From contig NZ_JAEFAJ010000025.1 in the NCBI RefSeq assembly GCF_016287535.1, positions 1 through 46,857 on the forward strand: a stretch of 46,857 nt of DNA, given 5' to 3'. A program made the position numbers and the translations under genes. Below are positions 17,601 to 25,160 of this stretch, one piece after another (the first letter of the stretch is position 1; each line of letters begins with the position of its first letter). A model generated the notes under the pieces. The model did no database searches. It was given only the letters and a program-made list of their open reading frames with translations, and was not told the DNA's origin. The DNA comes from Ruminococcus sp. (GTDB lineage Bacteria > Bacillota > Clostridia > Oscillospirales > Ruminococcaceae).

Positions 17601-18091
17601 ACGATATTCTCAGCCTTGAAGTTGGTAGCCTTCGGCCAGAGCTGTACAGTTGCGCCCCAGCGGTAGTTGGCTACGTTCTTGCCGCTCTTTGAAGCTGCAA
17701 GGCTGGAATCGTAATAGCCCTTGGAGTTTGCGCTGTAGTACTTATAGCCTATTCCGTAATACCATGTAAGCACTGCGTCGCCCTTGTCAGGCTCGTCGTT
17801 TTTGAAGGTGATGTAGGGAGTCTGAACGATGACCTGCTGACGGTATGTACCGGGAGCAATGTGTATCGTTACTCGTGTGGATTCCGATGACGGATTGAGA
17901 CTTGCTGCCTTGTCAACAGCCGCCTGCACTGTTGAGAAGTTGTTGCTTCTGCCGGAGTAGCCTACATACAGATCCGTACCTGCTGCGTCTGCCTTTATCG
18001 GCACTATGGCCGACATATACGCAAGCAGTACGAAAAAGGCGGCTGCAAAGGCAAAAAGCTGCAAAGCAAGCTTGCTTTTTTTACTAACCAT
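14666..18091 (-). CDS. Dockerin-bearing pectinesterase (CE8) - pectate lyase (PL1) fusion
   Basis: A secreted 1141-residue two-enzyme protein for plant pectin. After a signal peptide (about 1-37) is a CE8 pectin methylesterase (about 38-400) with QDTLY (Gln233, Asp234), GQTDYIFG (catalytic Asp255) and LGRPWG (Arg319). A Ser/Gly linker and fibronectin-like module (about 415-510) lead to a PL1 parallel beta-helix lyase (about 515-865) with DGSLDIKWSEYVTVSYN, HHNWF and NPRARN near 735. A beta-sandwich module (about 880-1035), a poly-Thr linker and a type I dockerin (about 1073-1141; GDANCDSIVDLSDAVLIMQA) follow. The esterase should unmask galacturonate for the lyase. Start has an AAAGGAGA site. 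Promoter block is shared with the GH9 gene. Confidence 0.92.
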   Translation of the reverse strand: MVSKKSKLALQLFAFAAAFFVLLAYMSAIVPIKADAAGTDLYVGYSGRSNNFSTVQAAVDKAASLNPSSESTRVTIHIAPGTYRQQVIVQTPYITFKNDEPDKGDAVLTWYYGIGYKYYSANSKGYYDSSLAASKSGKNVANYRWGATVQLWPKATNFKAENIVFENSFNRYITQEELNDGVELTGDTSVTKITQVRNSWTDVKAKAATERAAALSVDTGYAEFLNCKFLSSQDTLYTGGSPQYYKNCLIEGQTDYIFGGSNAVFDSCELRWKGYSSGSVGGYITAAREQGSPYTGYLFKDCRVTANPDLTVSAGYLGRPWGQTAKVLFVNTTLQNSNMITAAGWTSMSGVEPESVDGFKENGTKLSNGQRVDLSQRRGHTVSDSDAANISIQSYMNNWTPSYINGVSSSSGSGDSSQGSSNIEGAIKTCGGWFEEAFVEWDSSKLGNNVKVSYALAGTSDYTAVDSELIRGSRVDIPGLKGNTTYSISIQGSNGSAGCDVKTMAFDRSGYAHWNNNSGVGAYNNDGTLKSGVTVIYVTNSNKDTITYNGQTGLYNIFYNGKPKNVDFRLIGSIDVPSGAKANDGQQNDGSNMLYLQNGENVTVEGIGYDTSLNQWGFEMKRSASCEVRNLWLGKYPDDGVSVSGSSDHKSTNMWIHNNTIEKGYNAFAGNGIVDDDKSDGDGSLDIKWSEYVTVSYNIFKDAHKTSLVGGSTSHQQDWITYHHNWFNNTESRNPRARNAHVHSYNNYFYNNKQYGIGASYNSKVFSEANYYENTNLPLDAVNMGNDQYSGTIKSYGDKFVSCNMGNSLAYQTVNSRNDKAYINNLQGGGDGYDNFDTDSSKIYSSYSVTSADAAKSDVTAYAGRMQNKTYNAGTVSEGGDVPPRYDEYIRSTLIARLGVLDASYGSQWSIAESFSVGDKAFGDREHVIASVPSVISGGEHIITACNSKNTDSDLAVLTAAKDITVYVALDQRVTTPPSWLSSFTKLGDVVEINDSEAVRAFDVYAIDVNAGGSLTLGTNGMSGACMNYTVFVKEKVKETTTTTTTTPTTTTTTTTTTQPPVQGMAGDANCDSIVDLSDAVLIMQALANPNKYGVNGSDSHHITEQGAANGDVEGGNGITSNDALAIQRYLLHLVTSLPIE

Positions 18092-18200
18092 GTCTTTTTC
18101 TCCTTTTCATTTTAAAGCTCTGCTGCCTAAAGCAAAGCTTATTTCAGCCCTATGGCGATATCCCGTTTCCCACAGCGAAAAGAAACTTCAGAATATACAC

Positions 18201-18241
18201 CTATACACCATAATTATAGCATGATTAGTGATAGTTGTAAA
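18201..18241 (-). promoter_or_regulatory. Promoter and shared start-site motif of the pectinase gene
   Basis: Minus-strand -35 TTTACA (18236-18241), 17-base spacer, -10 TATAAT (18213-18218). The 17 bases from the -10 into the start site (18201-18217, CTATACACCATAATTAT on the plus strand) are identical to the GH9 promoter at 38352-38368. A tandem TATACACC repeat (18194-18201, 18202-18209) overlaps the likely start, a possible regulator site. The rest of the 18092-18400 gap shows nothing further. Confidence 0.7.
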
Positions 18242-18401
18242 TAATTGTTAAAATATGGTCATACGATTCAGCATTGTATACAACAAGAAAGTCTGTCGTT
18301 TGGTCATTTTCCCATTTTAAGCCTGTTTTTTAAGCCGGCAGACTTGTTTTAACCCGGCATCTGCCATTTGCTCTCAGACACACTCCGCTATGTGAAATGT
18401 A

Positions 18402-18429
18402 TTGACAATTGGTATCAGCATGATATAAT
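18402..18429 (+). promoter_or_regulatory. Sigma-A promoter of hpt
   Basis: Perfect -35 TTGACA (18402-18407), 16-base spacer, perfect -10 TATAAT (18424-18429), 47 bases before the hpt ATG. Too little leader for a purine riboswitch. Confidence 0.88.
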
Positions 18430-18476
18430 TAATGTATAATTATTTCTGACAAAAAACACAGCACAGGAGGAGTTAT

Positions 18477-19025
18477 ATGAAATTTGACAGCACTGAAGAC
18501 TGGAAAAGCAAGATCAAACGAATTATTATCACCGAGGAAGAAATAAAGGAAGAAATAAAAAAAGCGGGAGATTATATCAATTCGCTTTACGACGGCTCTC
18601 CCATACTGCTCGTCAGCATACTCAAGGGAGCTTTCATATTTATGGCAGACCTTTGCCGTGAAGTCAAGGTCCCCTGCGAGATAGCATTCATGGCTGCAAA
18701 GAGCTATTTTGAGGGCACACAGTCCTCTGGTCACGTTGAGATAACCATGGACCTAAAACATGATATCAGCAGCTATCACGTCGTTATCATTGAGGACATC
18801 ATCGATACCGGACGTACTCTCAACGAAATAAAAAAGATACTCAATGTAAGAGAGCCTCTGTCTCTCCATATCATAACGCTGCTTGACAAGCCCGAACGCC
18901 GTGTGGTAGAGCTGAAAGCGGACTACTCACTCTTCACTATCCCCGATTACTTTGTTATAGGCTACGGTCTCGACTACGGCGAGTTCTATCGCAATCTCCC
19001 GTACATAGCAGAATTTGCGGAATGA
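18477..19025 (+). CDS. hpt: Hypoxanthine phosphoribosyltransferase
   Basis: Salvages hypoxanthine/guanine to IMP/GMP using PRPP. The 182-residue protein carries the PRPP-binding motif VVIIEDIIDTGRT (about 102-114), SILKGAFIF (about 47-55), KSYFEGTQSSG (about 84-94) and the late DYFVIGYGLDYGEFYRNLPYI. Length is typical. AGGAGG lies upstream of the ATG. It is followed after 10 bases by a purine permease, forming a salvage operon. Confidence 0.95.
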   Translation: MKFDSTEDWKSKIKRIIITEEEIKEEIKKAGDYINSLYDGSPILLVSILKGAFIFMADLCREVKVPCEIAFMAAKSYFEGTQSSGHVEITMDLKHDISSYHVVIIEDIIDTGRTLNEIKKILNVREPLSLHIITLLDKPERRVVELKADYSLFTIPDYFVIGYGLDYGEFYRNLPYIAEFAE

Positions 19026-19035
19026 GGTGTAATAT

Positions 19036-20397
19036 ATGCTTGAAAAGATATTCAAACTGAAAGAACGCGGCACGAACGTAAAGACAGAAATAGCCGCAGG
19101 TATAACCACATTTATGACAATGGCGTACATACTCGCCGTAAATCCGAATATTCTCTCAGCAACAGGCATGGACAGCACAGCCGTTCTCCTTGCCACCTGT
19201 CTTGCTTCATTTATAGGCACGGTTTGCATGGCATTCATGGCTGATCTGCCATTCGCTCTTTCAGCAGGCATGGGACTGAACGCTTACATGGCTTACACAG
19301 TATGCGGAAACCTCGGCTATCCGTGGCAGGTCGCACTCCTTGCGGTATTCATAGAGGGTATAATATTCATCGTTCTCTCACTTACCAAGGTCAGGGAAGC
19401 TATTTTCGACGCTATTCCCCTTTCGCTGAAACGCGCGGTCTCCGTGGGAATAGGTCTTTTCATCGCCTTTATAGGACTTCAGAACGCAGGTCTCGCAGTA
19501 GACTCCTCTACTCTCGTACAGCTTGTGAACTTCCGCGAAAACTTCAATACAACAGGTATATGCGCACTCCTTGCAATCATAGGACTGCTTGTCATGTCCA
19601 TACTTTACATAAAAAGGGTAAAGGGAGCGATACTCATCGGTATCGTCGCAACGTGGATACTGGGTATCATATGCGAACTCACGGGACTTTACGTACCTGA
19701 CGCTGCCGCAGAAGCCTACTCCCTTATTCCCTCTTTCAGCATGACTGACTTCTCAAAGCTGGGCGATACCTTTGGTCAGTGTTTCAAGGTAGACTTTGAC
19801 GCTGTAGGCATATTCAACTTCATCGTTGTAATATTCTCCTTCCTCTTCGTTGACCTGTTCGACACTCTCGGCACTCTTATCGGTGTCAGCACAAAGGCTG
19901 GACTTCTCGACAAGGAGGGAAAGCTCCCGGCTATTCGTCCCGCCCTCATGGCGGACGCTGTTGCGACTACCGCAGGCGCTGTGCTCGGTACTTCCACTAC
20001 GACCACATTTGTGGAGTCCTCCGCAGGCGTAGCGGCAGGCGGAAGAACAGGTCTCACAGCTCTTACAACAGCAGTGCTTTTCCTGCTGTCAATGTTCCTC
20101 GCACCGATATTCATTGCGATACCGGCGTTTGCGACAGCTCCCGCGCTGATACTTGTTGGCTTCCTTATGTTCTGCACGGTATCGGAGATAAAGGTGGACG
20201 AAAAGAGTTATACATCGGCTATCCCGGCATATCTCTGCGTAATAGCCATGCCGCTGTTCTACAGCATATCCGAAGGTATATCCATAGGCGTTATATCTTA
20301 TGTGGTAATTAATATTGTGTGCGGAAAGCGCAAGGAGATAAACCCAATAATGTACATACTCGCGGTACTTTTTTTGCTCAAATACATATTCCTGTAA
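19036..20397 (+). CDS. NCS2/AzgA-type purine permease
   Basis: A 453-residue transporter with about 12-13 helices that should import hypoxanthine, guanine or adenine by proton symport. Motifs of the AzgA branch are visible: TEIAAGITTFMTMAYIL at the start, NPNILSATGMD, FALSAGMGLNAYMAYTV, DLFDTLGTLIGVS, GAVLGTSTTTTFVESSAGVAAGGRTGLTA. Adjacent hpt supports hypoxanthine/guanine as substrate (PbuG/PbuO-like); exact specificity is not readable. Its TAA stop is the first triplet of a solo repeat hairpin. Confidence 0.92.
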   Translation: MLEKIFKLKERGTNVKTEIAAGITTFMTMAYILAVNPNILSATGMDSTAVLLATCLASFIGTVCMAFMADLPFALSAGMGLNAYMAYTVCGNLGYPWQVALLAVFIEGIIFIVLSLTKVREAIFDAIPLSLKRAVSVGIGLFIAFIGLQNAGLAVDSSTLVQLVNFRENFNTTGICALLAIIGLLVMSILYIKRVKGAILIGIVATWILGIICELTGLYVPDAAAEAYSLIPSFSMTDFSKLGDTFGQCFKVDFDAVGIFNFIVVIFSFLFVDLFDTLGTLIGVSTKAGLLDKEGKLPAIRPALMADAVATTAGAVLGTSTTTTFVESSAGVAAGGRTGLTALTTAVLFLLSMFLAPIFIAIPAFATAPALILVGFLMFCTVSEIKVDEKSYTSAIPAYLCVIAMPLFYSISEGISIGVISYVVINIVCGKRKEINPIMYILAVLFLLKYIFL

Positions 20398-20429
20398 ATC
20401 AAAATTTAGCAAAGCTAAATTTTGATTTA
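20395..20429. repeat. Solo right-end hairpin of the intergenic repeat, copy D
   Basis: A 16-base perfect inverted repeat (20395-20410 with 20414-20429, loop AAA), identical to the right end of copy A. No core or left end is present. The first TAA is the permease stop codon. Confidence 0.8.
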
Positions 20430-20435
20430 TAAAAG

Positions 20436-20463
20436 AAAGGGACAGCATAAGCTGTCCTTTTTT
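20436..20463. terminator. Terminator between convergent permease and phosphatase genes
   Basis: GGACAGC (20440-20446) pairs with GCTGTCC (20451-20457), loop ATAA, followed by TTTTTT on the plus strand. The upstream A-rich side (AAAAGAAAG) allows weaker use on the minus strand, ending the polyamine block. Confidence 0.85.
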
Positions 20464-21049
20464 AATGGTTATTTCCACCCTTGAATTCTTTTTCAACTAT
20501 GAGTATCTCCTCTTTTTCAACGCAGTCCGAGCCATCAAAGCCAAGCCTTATGATATAGGGCATGAAGTCTATGATACGAAGGAAATCATCAGCTCCGAAG
20601 CTGTTGTCATAATAGTGGAGTATCGTGCTGAGAGCTGTTCCGTGAGTTCCCAACATGATATTTTCGTCCCTGTGTGCGGTTAAGATATCGTTTACGGCAG
20701 CGATATTCCTTTCCATTACCGAATTTAGGCACTCGCCGCCGGGCTCGCAGAAGCTGAGATCAGTCCAGCGCTTCCGGAACATCTCCGTATTGTTGCTGTT
20801 TTTTCCGCTGATACGCTCATGGAGCCTCTCGTCGATATCAATATCCAGCCCGTGTTCATCAGCAGTCTGCTTTATGGTATCATAGCTGCGCTTATAGGGA
20901 CTTGATACCGCGCAGTCAAGGTGTATATCCCTCATGGCTTCAACTACCCTGAGGGTGTCCCTCATGCCCTCATCAGTCAGAGGACGGAGCGCCGCGTCAG
21001 CACAGCTGTGGTCAGGCTGTGCATGGCGTACAAAGTAGATGTTGGTCAT
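20462..21049 (-). CDS. Histidine phosphatase family protein
   Basis: A 195-residue phosphoglycerate-mutase-like phosphatase. The catalytic motif YFVRHAQPDHS (about 5-15) replaces the usual RHG with RHA, common in this family; GTHGTAL (about 143-149) supplies the second histidine. Substrate cannot be predicted. Its ATG overlaps the nspC stop (TAATG-type coupling), making it the last gene of the polyamine block; it may be a bystander. Confidence 0.85.
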   Translation of the reverse strand: MTNIYFVRHAQPDHSCADAALRPLTDEGMRDTLRVVEAMRDIHLDCAVSSPYKRSYDTIKQTADEHGLDIDIDERLHERISGKNSNNTEMFRKRWTDLSFCEPGGECLNSVMERNIAAVNDILTAHRDENIMLGTHGTALSTILHYYDNSFGADDFLRIIDFMPYIIRLGFDGSDCVEKEEILIVEKEFKGGNNH

Positions 21050-22176
21050 TACAGTCTCTTCTTGAAGTCTTCATAGCCGAAGCCGCGAAGAATCTCAAAG
21101 CTCCCGTCCTTTTTCAGAAGAAGTATGGAAGGCAGAGGCATACCGTTGAAGGTGTTGTTCTTTACCATTGAATATATCGCCATATCGCCGAAAATCAGCC
21201 TGTCACCGATATGAAGCGGCTCGTCAAAGGAATACTCCCCTATAATGTCCCCTGCAAGACAGGTCTGTGAGCCGAGGCGGTAGCTGTACTTCTTCTCCCC
21301 CTTTTCGCCCGAACCCATAAGAGGCGGACGGTAAGGCATTTCCAGCACGTCGGGCATATGGCAGGCTGCCGAGGTATCAAGGATAGCAATAGGCATATCG
21401 TTTTCGGTGATGTCGAGGACCTCCGTAACGAGCCAGCCCGCATTCAGAGCTATGGCTTCACCGGGTTCGAGGAAGACCTCCAGCCCGTACTTCTCCTGTA
21501 TACGGCTTATACACCTTTCAAGCCGCGGAATATCGTAGTCCTCACGGGTTATATGGTGTCCGCCGCCGAAATTTATCCATTCCATCTGCGGCAGCACATC
21601 ACCGAACTTCTCCTCCACAGCGTCAAGGGTAGTTTCAAGATCGTCGGAATTCTGCTCGCAGAGAGTATGGAAATGAAGTCCCGTTACTCCTGAAAGGTCG
21701 TCTGTACGGAAGTTCCTGCGTGTGATACCGAGCCTTGACTTTGGCGAACACGGATCGTATATCTCATGTCCCTCCTGTGTGGAGCATTCGGGATTTATAC
21801 GCAGACCTATCTTCTTTCCGGCTGCAAGGACCCGGTCGCGGTACCTGTCAAGCTGCGAAAACGAATTGAATATTATATGTCCGCAGCAGGATATTATCTC
21901 GTCTATCTCGTTTTCGCGGTAAGCCGCCGAGAAAACGTGATTTTCCTTTCCCATTTCATCATGTCCCAGCTTTGCCTCAAAAAGTCCGCTGCAGGCAGTA
22001 CCTGCAAGGTACTCACCGATAAGCGGGTACATATGATAGCATGAGAAAGCCTTCTGTGCAAGGAGTATCTTTGCGCCTGTGCGCTTTGAAACGCCGCGCA
22101 GTATCTCCAGATTGTGAACAAGTGCCGGCTCGTCCACTATGTAGCAGGGAGTCGGCAGCTTTGAAGTATCAAACAT
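21049..22176 (-). CDS. nspC: Carboxynorspermidine/carboxyspermidine decarboxylase
   Basis: A PLP-dependent alanine-racemase-fold decarboxylase of 375 residues that converts carboxyspermidine (or carboxynorspermidine) to spermidine (norspermidine). Visible features: the PLP lysine in AQKAFS (Lys42), GLHFHTLCEQNSDDLE, WINFGGGHHIT, EPGEAIALNAGWL and DTSAACHMPD. It lies 1 base from the cyclophilin gene and downstream of CASDH, its pathway partner. With putrescine supplied by SpeA/SpeB in the same block, spermidine is the likely product. Confidence 0.93.
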   Translation of the reverse strand: MFDTSKLPTPCYIVDEPALVHNLEILRGVSKRTGAKILLAQKAFSCYHMYPLIGEYLAGTACSGLFEAKLGHDEMGKENHVFSAAYRENEIDEIISCCGHIIFNSFSQLDRYRDRVLAAGKKIGLRINPECSTQEGHEIYDPCSPKSRLGITRRNFRTDDLSGVTGLHFHTLCEQNSDDLETTLDAVEEKFGDVLPQMEWINFGGGHHITREDYDIPRLERCISRIQEKYGLEVFLEPGEAIALNAGWLVTEVLDITENDMPIAILDTSAACHMPDVLEMPYRPPLMGSGEKGEKKYSYRLGSQTCLAGDIIGEYSFDEPLHIGDRLIFGDMAIYSMVKNNTFNGMPLPSILLLKKDGSFEILRGFGYEDFKKRL

Positions 22177-22177
22177 A

Positions 22178-22837
22178 TTACTTACTCTCGGTTATGAAAT
22201 TGTTCATGGTGATCTTTACACGCGGTTCGCCGCTGGCATCAGGCTCTATCATTTCCACCTTCTCCATGATGATAGGATTTTTCGGTATAGCAAATTCGCC
22301 CAAGCTGTTAGTATCACGGTCTACCTTCATAAAGTCGTCAACTACTTCCATACCCTCTGTAACATTTGCGAATGCAGCGTAGTTTCCGTCAAGAGTCTCA
22401 GCGTACTGACCGTTGTAGCAGATGAAGAACTGGCATGAAGCACTGTCGTAATCCATAGCACGCGCCATAGAAACTACTCCGCGCTGATGTGAAAGCTCAT
22501 TGTTCACGCCGTTAGCCGTGAACTCGCCCTTGATGCTCTCTATCTCGTCTCCTCCTGTGCCGTCACCCTTGGGGTCTCCGCCCTGAGCCATAAAGTTGTC
22601 AACAACACGGTGGAAGGTAAGTCCGTTATAGAAGCCCTCATTCACAAGCTTCTCGAAGTTCGCACAGGTTATCGGAGCCTGATCCGGGTGAAGCGTAAAA
22701 ACTATGGTATTGCCTGACTGAACAGCCTTTTCCTTCTGGTCAGGAAGGTTCAGTTCCTTTCCGCAGCCGGTGATCATGAGCATCGTAGTTGCGGCAGCAA
22801 CAGCTGCTCCTCTCTTTAATCCATTGATAAAATTCAT
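22178..22837 (-). CDS. Cyclophilin-type peptidyl-prolyl isomerase lipoprotein
   Basis: A 219-residue exported cyclophilin. A signal peptide ends in a lipobox MITGC (Cys25). The isomerase domain (about 45-205) has TVFTLHPDQAPITCANFEKLV-like opening (broken here as FTLHPDQAPITC), GLTFHRVVDNFMAQGGDP, RGVVSMAR and the SCQFFICYN segment. It should help fold proteins outside the membrane. It sits inside the polyamine block without an obvious link to that pathway. Confidence 0.92.
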   Translation of the reverse strand: MNFINGLKRGAAVAAATTMLMITGCGKELNLPDQKEKAVQSGNTIVFTLHPDQAPITCANFEKLVNEGFYNGLTFHRVVDNFMAQGGDPKGDGTGGDEIESIKGEFTANGVNNELSHQRGVVSMARAMDYDSASCQFFICYNGQYAETLDGNYAAFANVTEGMEVVDDFMKVDRDTNSLGEFAIPKNPIIMEKVEMIEPDASGEPRVKITMNNFITESK

Positions 22838-22855
22838 TTTTATTCCTCCAGTTTT

Positions 22856-23353
22856 CTATTCTTTGCTGACGAACATCAGCTTTCTTACTATTTTAAGCCT
22901 TGAAAGTGTATATCCTATGACAGCACCGAAAAAGTTTAGTATATAATCGTCAATATCACAGGCACCGCGCATTGTGATGAACTGTATCATCTCCACGCCG
23001 ATGATAACTGCCGAAGCCGTAAGGAAAAAAACTGCAGACCGCCGCTGCCTTTTCCACACAGCAGGCAGAAATACTCCCAAAGGCATAAATATCAGAATAT
23101 TGCCCACAAGGTTATCTTTGGACATTTCAAGATAATAGATGTCCCTGTCGCGGATATATCCAATGAATTCTATGACCGTGCGGAACGGCACAAAATTGGT
23201 GTTCTCACGGAAGTACTCGCCGTAGGTATAAAATCCGCGCATACTGCTCCTGATAAAGAACAGCAGATTCAGCGCGAGCAGGATATAGACCGCAAACAGC
23301 GTAAAGACGATCGTTTTTTTCAGTCTCAAATCAGTCAACGAGTACCGGATCAA
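22856..23353 (-). CDS. VanZ-family membrane protein
   Basis: A 165-residue membrane protein with about four helices (about 13-33, 82-100, 107-127, 136-155). NFVPFRTVIEFI, NLVGNILIFMPLGVFLP and the ...VEMIQFITMRGACDIDDYILNFFGAVIGY signature (DIDD followed by NxxGxxxGY) are typical of VanZ. Such proteins are widespread; only a few relate to glycopeptide resistance. The assigned TTG start gives a 23-base overlap with CASDH; a TTG five codons further on is an alternative. Confidence 0.88.
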   Translation of the reverse strand: MIRYSLTDLRLKKTIVFTLFAVYILLALNLLFFIRSSMRGFYTYGEYFRENTNFVPFRTVIEFIGYIRDRDIYYLEMSKDNLVGNILIFMPLGVFLPAVWKRQRRSAVFFLTASAVIIGVEMIQFITMRGACDIDDYILNFFGAVIGYTLSRLKIVRKLMFVSKE

Positions 23354-24533
23354 AGTCCTCTTCCCATGGGAGTCCCCACTTGTTCAGAGCCTCCATGAAC
23401 GGATCGGGATCAAATTCCTCAATGTTGTATACTCCCGCCTTTTTCCATGTGCCTGTCATTATCATCATAGCGCCTATCATCGCCGGAACACCTGTGGTAT
23501 AGGAAATAGCCTGTGAGCCGACCTCCCTGTAGCACTCCTGATGATCGCATATATTGTAAAGGTAGTAGTTCTTGTCCTTGCCGTCCTTCTTTCCGCGGAA
23601 GATACAGCCGATATTGGTCTTTCCAACTGTTCTCGGACCCAGCGAAGCAGGATCGGGAAGCACAGCCTTCAGGAACTGAAGAGGTACTATCTCCTTTCCT
23701 TCATACATTATAGGCTCTATAGATGTCATACCCACATTTTCAAGACACTTGAGATGTGTGAGATAGCTCTGACCGAATGTCATGAAGAAGCGGATGCGCT
23801 TTATGCCCTTTATATTGAGAGCAAGTGACTCCAGCTCCTCGTGGTGAAGAAGGTACATATCCTTTTCGCCCACGCCCTTGAAGTTGTAAACTCTCTTTAT
23901 CTCCATAGGCTCTGTCTCTACCCACTTGCCGTCCTCGATGTAGCTGCCCTTTGCCGAAACCTCGCGGATATTAATCTCAGGGTTGAAGTTCGTAGCAAAC
24001 GGGTAGCCGTGGTCGCCGCCGTTGCAGTCGAGAATGTCAATGTAGTTTATCTCGTCAAACTCATGCTTCATGGCGTAAGCGGAGAATACTCCCGTAACGC
24101 CGGGGTCGAAGCCGCTTCCGAGAAGAGCAGTGATACCAGCCTTTTCAAATCTGTCACGGTAAGCCCACTGCCACTTGTACTCGAACTTGGCAGTATCGAG
24201 AGGCTCATAGTTGGCAGTATCAACATAGTGTGTCTTTGTAGCGAGACAAGCGTCCATTATGGTAAGGTCCTGATATGGGAGCGCAAGATTCAGGACTACG
24301 TCCGGCTTGTAGCTGTTGATAAGAGCAACCAGCTCGTCAACATTATCAGCGTTCACCTGTGCGGTCTCGATGACAGTCTTTGTTGTGGGCTGGAGCTTCT
24401 CCTTCAGCGCGTCGCACTTTGACTTGGTACGGCTCGCTATCATTATGCCCTCAAATACCTCGCTGTTCTGACAGCACTTGTGGATAGCTACGGACGCAAC
24501 ACCGCCGCAGCCGATTATCATACATTTTCCCAT
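23331..24533 (-). CDS. Carboxynorspermidine/carboxyspermidine synthase (CASDH)
   Basis: A 400-residue saccharopine-dehydrogenase-fold enzyme that reductively condenses aspartate semialdehyde with putrescine (or diaminopropane). The N-terminus is a Rossmann motif MIIGCGGVASVAIHKC (about 5-20); NLALPYQDLTIMDACLATKTHYVDTANYEP-type sequence (about 95-125), GSGFDPGVTGVFSAYA (about 149-164) and the DCNGGDHGYPFATNFNPEINIRE region (about 184-206) identify the CASDH branch rather than lysine-pathway homologues. Partner NspC is three genes downstream. Good GGAGGAAT ribosome site. Confidence 0.93.
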   Translation of the reverse strand: MGKCMIIGCGGVASVAIHKCCQNSEVFEGIMIASRTKSKCDALKEKLQPTTKTVIETAQVNADNVDELVALINSYKPDVVLNLALPYQDLTIMDACLATKTHYVDTANYEPLDTAKFEYKWQWAYRDRFEKAGITALLGSGFDPGVTGVFSAYAMKHEFDEINYIDILDCNGGDHGYPFATNFNPEINIREVSAKGSYIEDGKWVETEPMEIKRVYNFKGVGEKDMYLLHHEELESLALNIKGIKRIRFFMTFGQSYLTHLKCLENVGMTSIEPIMYEGKEIVPLQFLKAVLPDPASLGPRTVGKTNIGCIFRGKKDGKDKNYYLYNICDHQECYREVGSQAISYTTGVPAMIGAMMIMTGTWKKAGVYNIEEFDPDPFMEALNKWGLPWEEDFDPVLVD

Positions 24534-24559
24534 TTTTGATTCCTCCGTATCTTTTAATA

Positions 24560-24967
24560 TTATATTTTAGTATTATTTTGGTACTCATTTCTAATACAAC
24601 CTATTCCCGCCGCCCAAGAAGCCACCCCCGCGAAAACAATAACTATAAAAACAAAATTATCAGCTTTTTCTTCCTTGGGGCAATAATAATCTGACGGTTC
24701 ATTAGGATCTATAAAAAACTTTACTGTCTCGCCTTCTGTCATGTTAGGCACTCTTGAAGAGTTCGGACCACATACTGTTAAAGATTCACCATTATAGAAA
24801 TAAGAATATACAACCGTATAGATCCTTTCATTATCGTTGTCGCGGATTTCAACTATTCGATCGACCACAGCCTCGGTCTCAAAGGTGCATTTTTCAGCCT
24901 TATTAGCATATATATTTTTTAAACAAAAAGGACAAAAAAATAATAAGCAGCCAACAAGTATAAACAA
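24560..24967 (-). CDS. DUF3592-type membrane protein 1
   Basis: A 135-residue protein: N-terminal helix (about 1-20), a beta-rich extracytoplasmic domain (about 28-95) ending FFIDPNEPSDYYCPKEE, and a second helix (about 99-118). The domain is homologous to the other three DUF3592-like units just upstream. No ATG is available; the TTG used here follows AGGTGGG by 3 bases, though sequence upstream to a stop at 25028 is also open. Function of DUF3592 is unknown. Confidence 0.72.
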   Translation of the reverse strand: MFILVGCLLFFCPFCLKNIYANKAEKCTFETEAVVDRIVEIRDNDNERIYTVVYSYFYNGESLTVCGPNSSRVPNMTEGETVKFFIDPNEPSDYYCPKEEKADNFVFIVIVFAGVASWAAGIGCIRNEYQNNTKI

Positions 24968-25041
24968 TATCCCACCTGGACTGAACCATGCGAATATTTT
25001 TTCATCCGATAGTATCCTTTCTGTCTTTTAGTATAAAAATA

Positions 25042-25137
25042 TCACCTTATTTTCAACTTCATATTTGTAAAGCCTGTGTTCTGCACCTCAAAGCCCATCT
25101 GCCTGCAGAGCGGATAACCGTCCGCAGAAGCTTCCGG
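25042..25137 (-). pseudogene. C-terminal remnant of a GNAT acetyltransferase
   Basis: About 31 codons before a stop read P-E-A-S-A-D-G-Y-P-L-C-R-Q-M-G-F and end in T-N-M-K-L-K-I, resembling the end of GNAT N-acetyltransferases (A-S-x2-G-x-P-L-Y-x-K-x-G-F ... M). No acetyl-CoA-binding region is present upstream; the DUF3592 gene stop lies 24 bases away. Read as a decayed fragment left by deletion or insertion. The remaining bases 24968-25041 show no gene. Confidence 0.5.
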
Positions 25138-25160
25138 AAAAAACTGCCATTTTCTCCGGT

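Noticed and set aside
18402..18476. Purine riboswitch before hpt-permease
   Set aside because: Only about 40 transcribed bases precede hpt and no aptamer pattern is present.
22856..23353. VanZ as a glycopeptide resistance gene
   Set aside because: VanZ-family proteins are widespread and no vanHAX-type genes are nearby.
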